Positions 24,203-27,398 of a stretch of DNA of 27,398 nucleotides are shown here, in pieces. How positions within the stretch are numbered: position 1 is the stretch's first letter; each line of letters opens with the position of its first letter. Below the pieces are notes generated by a model, which ran no database searches, was not told the DNA's origin, and saw nothing but the letters and a program-made list of their open reading frames with translations. Origin of the DNA: CAVXFS01 sp049582805. GTDB lineage: Bacteria > Pseudomonadota > Gammaproteobacteria > Burkholderiales > Gallionellaceae. The stretch lies in contig JBAUUR010000042.1 in NCBI GenBank assembly GCA_049582805.1, positions 1 to 27,398 of the forward strand. The letters run 5' to 3'. A program made the translations under genes and the position numbers.

Positions 24203-24649
24203 TCACTTGATTTGCAGTTGCTTGGCCGTGCTGCCGTTTTTCTTCGGCAGGGTCAGTTCCAGCACGCCGTTGTCGTATTTGGCTTGTGCCTTGGCCTCAT
24301 CCACGTCGCTGTTCAGGGTAAAGCTGCGATAGCTTGAGCCCTGGGAGCACTCGCGGCAAATGACCGTGTCGCCTTTCTTTTCCTCTTTTTCCTGCTTGCT
24401 TTCCGCGCTGATGGAAACCCGCTTGCCATCCACGTTAACCTTGATGTCTTCCTTTTTCACTCCGGGGATTTCCGCACGGACCGTATAGGATTTGTCGCTT
24501 TCGGTCAGGTCGATCTTGATCTGGGGAGCGGCTTCCAGTTCGCGGGCAAACGGGCGCATCCAGAAGCCCTTGAACCAGTCGTCGTCGTGGAAGGGATCGA
24601 AACGGCTAAGCTTGCTGAATGAAGGACTGCGTTGAATTATGTTAGGCAT
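24203..24649 (-). CDS. small heat shock protein, Hsp20/alpha-crystallin family
   Basis: A 148-aa Hsp20. GGAGA lies seven bases upstream of ATG 24649; an earlier TTG start is possible but weaker. The alpha-crystallin domain runs about 43-136 (IKIDLTESDKSYTVRAEIPGVKKEDIKVNVDG ending GVLELTLPK at 128-136), with a short N-terminal arm and C-terminal tail. It holds unfolding proteins in a refoldable state. One oddity is CRECSQGSSYRSFTL: the loop normally reads ER-x-x-G-x-F-x-R-x-F, but here C98 and C101 replace charged residues, giving a CxxC that could bind metal or sense redox state. Confidence 0.94.
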   Translation of the reverse strand: MPNIIQRSPSFSKLSRFDPFHDDDWFKGFWMRPFARELEAAPQIKIDLTESDKSYTVRAEIPGVKKEDIKVNVDGKRVSISAESKQEKEEKKGDTVICRECSQGSSYRSFTLNSDVDEAKAQAKYDNGVLELTLPKKNGSTAKQLQIK

Positions 24650-24899
24650 GATCAAATCTCCGTAGATGAACTATATTTGCTCTCGTAGCGCCATCCGGTG
24701 AACCTTCCGCAATATTGGAACGCGCCGCAATCTCGATGTTCTGCGGATGATGGCAAAAAAAACAGTCGCCAAAGGACATGGCGTAATCACAAAGCCGCCG
24801 CATGTCATTCAGGCAATAAAACAGGTCACCAATCCCGCTGTAATTGGCACGGCAGGTGCAAATGTCCGGGCACCTTGCTGGTGTGGATTGACTGTCCAT
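24642..24899 (-). CDS. possible Cys-rich small protein overlapping the hsp20 start
   Basis: An 85-aa frame with seven cysteines: C10, C14, C16, C29, C37, C46 and C49 (GIGDLFYCLNDMRRLCDY, FGDCFFCHHPQN). The clustered Cys and His could form a metal site. It ends TAA at 24642, with hsp20's ATG inside its last codons, so coupled translation is possible. The ribosome site is only a weak AAGGG-like string. The composition is protein-like, and the pattern resembles small Cys-rich proteins I cannot name. It might instead be an accidental frame, so the call is tentative. Confidence 0.45.
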   Translation of the reverse strand: MDSQSTPARCPDICTCRANYSGIGDLFYCLNDMRRLCDYAMSFGDCFFCHHPQNIEIAARSNIAEGSPDGATRANIVHLRRFDHA

Positions 24900-24940
24900 G
24901 GATCAGCCCTTCTTGCCATTAAGCGTCTTCCGCTCGACTT

Positions 24941-25201
24941 TCAGTGGACGACGCTCTGTTTGGCGTTGTTGAGCGCAGCATCTATGTCCGCCTCGGCGGC
25001 CAGCCAGTCCGCCAGTGGATCTCCGCCGTCAAAGCCGCGATGCTCGGCAAGGTAGTAGGCGGCAATGGCAATCATTTCCTCGCGATCCATGCCGTTCGCC
25101 ATTCGTTTTGCGGGATCGGCGGATTTCTCCGAGTCTTTCCGATGTGTTGCAGCCTCCCTGGAAGAGGGTTTTTTGCTTGTTTCAGCAGATGCGTGCGACA
25201 T
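24941..25201 (-). CDS. DUF2934 protein, paralog 1
   Basis: An 86-aa protein with AAGGAG before its ATG. A charged, disordered N-terminus (about 1-35) leads to the DUF2934 core: DREEMIAIAAYYLAEHRGFDGGDPLADWLAAEADIDAAL, here given by its landmarks IAAYYLAEHRGF, GGDPLADW and EADI. The function of the family is unknown; it is often near stress genes. It is about 80% like the second copy at 26121-26375 across the core, and the DNA is also similar, so the two arose by duplication around the CRP/FNR gene. It overlaps the CRP/FNR stop by 20 bases. Confidence 0.9.
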   Translation of the reverse strand: MSHASAETSKKPSSREAATHRKDSEKSADPAKRMANGMDREEMIAIAAYYLAEHRGFDGGDPLADWLAAEADIDAALNNAKQSVVH

Positions 25202-26012
25202 GATTGCTCCTTTGCAAATTATTCTTGTGTTGTTTTAAACCGTGCCTCACCCCGCGAATCGGCAAAACGTCGCTCGAATGCGTGCTGTCAATGGGCATGT
25301 CGGGAAATGCGGGAAGCAGGCGATCGAATTCCGCCTTGACTACCTGGTAGCACTCGCAGACCCGCGCTTCCAATCCCCGCCGGTCCAGCAGCCGGATGTG
25401 GCCGCGACGGTAATCAATCAACCCCGCTTGATGCAATTTCCCCGCCGCCTCCGTGACGCCTTCGCGGCGCACGCCCAGCATACTGGCGATCAATTCCTGG
25501 GTCATGGTCAATTCGTTCCCGGGTAGCCGGTCGTGGATACGCAGCAGCCAGCGACAGAGTTGCTGATCCAGCGAATGATGCCGGTTGCACACCGCCGTCT
25601 GCGCCATCTGGGTGATCAGCGTCTGGGTGTAGCGCAGCAACAGGTGCAGCAGCGGCCCGTTCAGGCCAAACTCCTCCTTTAACAGGGATGCGCGCAAGCG
25701 ATAGGCGTAACCCGCGCTCAGCACGACCGCCCGGTTCGGCATGGATTCGCCGCCCATGAACAGGGCGACACCGATGACGCCCTCGTTGCCGACCACGGCG
25801 ATTTCGGACGACGCGCCATTCTCCATGACATACAGCAGCGATACGATGCAATTCGTGGGGAAATAGGCGTGGCTCAACCCGTCCCCCGACTCGTAAAGAG
25901 CATCGCCGAGCGGCATCTGCACCAGTTCAAGATGGTGAGACAGGCGCTCATATTCGGCGGGCGGCAGTGCGGCGAGCAGGTGGTTTTGTCGCTGGGAATG
26001 CAAATCCGACAT
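25182..26012 (-). CDS. CRP/FNR-family transcriptional regulator
   Basis: A 276-aa regulator. AAGGGG lies five bases before ATG 26012, so this start is preferred over one 33 bases upstream. Residues about 15-125 form the cyclic-nucleotide-binding-like beta-barrel (GDALYESGDGLSHAYFPT, GNEGVIGVALFMGG). The C-terminal winged HTH is at about 168-210 (ELTMTQELIASMLGVRREGVTEAAGKL). There is no FNR-type iron-sulfur cysteine cluster at the N-terminus, so the signal is probably not oxygen through 4Fe-4S. Proteins of this class are common in beta/gammaproteobacteria. The last 35 residues extend beyond the usual end and overlap the DUF2934 gene. Confidence 0.93.
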   Translation of the reverse strand: MSDLHSQRQNHLLAALPPAEYERLSHHLELVQMPLGDALYESGDGLSHAYFPTNCIVSLLYVMENGASSEIAVVGNEGVIGVALFMGGESMPNRAVVLSAGYAYRLRASLLKEEFGLNGPLLHLLLRYTQTLITQMAQTAVCNRHHSLDQQLCRWLLRIHDRLPGNELTMTQELIASMLGVRREGVTEAAGKLHQAGLIDYRRGHIRLLDRRGLEARVCECYQVVKAEFDRLLPAFPDMPIDSTHSSDVLPIRGVRHGLKQHKNNLQRSNHVARIC

Positions 26013-26120
26013 ACGAACCCCTTTATCAGAAAAAGATGCAACCATTTTTAATAGCGGTAAGGAGATTGGGTTGCGTAGATAACGTACAGAACATCAACGA
26101 AACTCGTCGCCCGCTCCAGA

Positions 26121-26375
26121 TCAATGGACGACTGTCTCTCCAGGGTTGTTGAGCGCAGCATCAATTTCCGCTTCGGCAGCCAGCCAGTCCGCCACGGGAT
26201 CGCCGCCATCAAAGCCGCGATGCTCGGCACGGTAGTAGGCGGCAACGGCAATCATTTCGTCGCGATCCACGGCATTCCCCTTGCCGGGGCCGGCTGATTT
26301 TCCCGAGGCTTTCCGATTTGCTGCAGCGTGCTTGGAAGTGGATTTAATGCTTGATTCAGCAGATGTGTGTGGCAT
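26121..26375 (-). CDS. DUF2934 protein, paralog 2
   Basis: An 84-aa protein matching paralog 1 closely (core VDRDEMIAVAAYYRAEHRGF, GGDPVADWLAAEAEIDAAL, ending TVVH versus SVVH). AAAGGAA precedes the ATG. The N-terminus again is Ser/Lys-rich and disordered. No function is known. It stands just upstream of the CRP/FNR gene, sharing its strand, with about 108 bases between that hold a possible promoter for the regulator. The duplication on both sides of one regulator suggests linked control. Confidence 0.9.
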   Translation of the reverse strand: MPHTSAESSIKSTSKHAAANRKASGKSAGPGKGNAVDRDEMIAVAAYYRAEHRGFDGGDPVADWLAAEAEIDAALNNPGETVVH

Positions 26376-26446
26376 GACTGTTCCTTTCCATTTTCAAGGT
26401 TTCATTGTTTACAGGGCTTCGAAAATCAGGGTTGTCTGGCAACTGT

Positions 26447-26875
26447 TCATGTAGGCTCGGCATTGCCGTCCGGCCACACAATCAGCTTGAGGACTCCCTT
26501 CTCCGCAATGTCCAGAAGGACGAAGCTCAACTTACTGAGAAAAGTGCGACCTTCCCTGCCTTGCGCCATGAAATGGTGGCCACAATGGCAGAGAAAACTA
26601 AGCCGCGGATTGATCCTGCTATTCTCAACCAGCACAACATCCGAAAGTTGCGGGAACAGCCACGAAACATGCTGCAACACCAGATCGCTGCGGCGATAGC
26701 CAAACAGACTCTCGCCAGACTTGCTGCAATCGTGGATCATGCCGAGTTCGTCCAGCGTGAGCGTTGCCGGCTCATGCCATTCAGCGACATGTTGTTGATC
26801 GTTCCTTTCCAGTTGTTCCGAACTGGAGAAGATGCCGGTTTCGCTTGTGGCATTGCCTTCCTTGGCTTGGCTCAT
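26447..26875 (-). CDS. single PAS-domain protein
   Basis: A 142-aa protein in which residues about 38-135 look like a PAS fold: LTLDELGMIHDCSKSGESLFGYRRSDLVLQHVSWLFP has the usual G-x-I, E-x-x-F-G-Y and L-x-x-x-x-V pattern, and FVLLDIAEKGVLKLIV is the closing strand. It has no kinase or other output domain, so it may act as a free sensor or partner. AGRE...R segments are plain. Intergenic 26876-27210 carries no gene I can support. Start assignment is moderate: no strong ribosome site. Confidence 0.75.
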   Translation of the reverse strand: MSQAKEGNATSETGIFSSSEQLERNDQQHVAEWHEPATLTLDELGMIHDCSKSGESLFGYRRSDLVLQHVSWLFPQLSDVVLVENSRINPRLSFLCHCGHHFMAQGREGRTFLSKLSFVLLDIAEKGVLKLIVWPDGNAEPT

Positions 26876-27210
26876 TTCGCGTTCCCCAGATTGATGTTTG
26901 AAGAGATGTTAATTTTACGATCGGCAAGTTACAGTAGTATTGCGACTGAATAAATACGGGCAAATACATAAGTAGGAATACGTATGTCGATAAAAAATAA
27001 AGATTGTTGGGCAGTATTAACGGTGCTTATACGAGCAAGATTTTCCCGTCCTCGGCCCGTGCAACATGCGGCCTAAAGGCAGGCGCATCAGTTGCCAGAC
27101 GGATGAAGCACAATTGATCCTGCTGGCGATGAAAGATGTCACAGATCGGGTATGATAAAGATGGCGTGACAAGAGGTTCGCCTTCTCCCGGAAAACCGCA
27201 AGGATGCGTC

Positions 27211-27398
27211 ATGAGCAAGAAGCCGAACAAGCAAAACCCGCTGCGGGCTGAAGCCGACCAGGGCATATGTGAAAGCGAGGAGAGACTTCGCGCCATCATC
27301 AATCAGGTCCTCGTCGGCATTGTGCAGGCAGACCTGACCGGGCATATCACGTTCGTAAACGACCATTATTGCGAGATTACCGGCTATCCGCGCGAGGA
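27211..27398 (+). CDS. PAS-domain sensor protein, cut by window end
   Basis: The N-terminal 62 residues of a plus-strand protein, with AAGGA six bases before the ATG. SEERLRAIINQVLVGIVQAD, TGHITFVNDHYCEITGYP is the start of a PAS domain (the I-x-x-x-N-x-x-x-x-x-x-x-T-G-Y motif). PAS domains of this type usually begin histidine kinases or GGDEF/EAL proteins, but the output domain lies beyond the window. Confidence 0.85.
   Translation, partial: MSKKPNKQNPLRAEADQGICESEERLRAIINQVLVGIVQADLTGHITFVNDHYCEITGYPRE

Overview
The window joins a mobile, defence-rich accessory region (about 1-20,270) to an ordinary chromosomal stretch (about 20,900-27,398). The protein types suggest a betaproteobacterium, perhaps Nitrosomonadales or Gallionellaceae-like: an IHF-beta protein of that lineage's style, a DsrC/TusE-family protein, paired DUF2934 proteins, a CRP/FNR regulator of a kind common in beta- and gammaproteobacteria, and PAS sensors. 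This assignment is an inference from remembered families, not from a search.

Left part (1-4,900): a mobile-element backbone. It holds a small AlpA/excisionase-like DNA-binding protein, a Rep_trans-type replication initiator, then a tight unit of a RarA/MgsA-C-terminal-like protein, a tyrosine recombinase with all its catalytic residues, and a RadC-family JAB/MPN protein. Middle part (4,950-15,834): one long plus-strand cargo run. A YqiB/DUF1249-like gene is followed by a type I restriction-modification operon in the order hsdM-hsdS-(DUF429 RNase H-like)-(PUA-like + NucS/DUF91 nuclease)-hsdR-(DUF45 metallopeptidase). After it come a SIR2-family gene and a complete ihfB gene. Several junctions overlap, so translation is probably coupled.

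The most unusual part lies downstream of ihfB (15,811-20,270). A composite repeat occurs four times in direct orientation (R1-R4). Each copy has the 3' tail of ihfB through its stop codon, then about 29 bases, then a GACTATCC block next to a near-palindrome containing TGCA and TTGCAC. The copies separate three gene cassettes: an Abi_C-type abortive infection gene, a pair made of an unknown 120-aa protein and a RusA-like protein, and a 3-TM unknown protein whose last residues are encoded by the repeat itself. R3 carries about 140 bases of decayed ihfB. The same near-palindrome/TTTGGATA motif occurs in the opposite orientation beside the replication gene (about 1,662) and twice between radC and the cargo (4,818-4,888). 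I read this as an ihfB-tail site used repeatedly for insertion, giving a tandem, integron-like or CIME-like array of defence cassettes beside a recombinase. The recombinase-site link is a hypothesis.

Right part (20,927-27,398): mostly minus-strand chromosomal genes. These are a TetR regulator with a Tyr/Pro-rich exported protein, a DsrC/TusE-family protein lacking its usual C-terminal cysteine, an exported peroxiredoxin, Hsp20 with an overlapping Cys-rich ORF, a CRP/FNR regulator flanked by two paralogous DUF2934 genes, a small PAS protein, and the start of a PAS-domain sensor cut by the window end. Stress, redox and sensing roles dominate here, and I see no mobile signature apart from the DUF2934 duplication.
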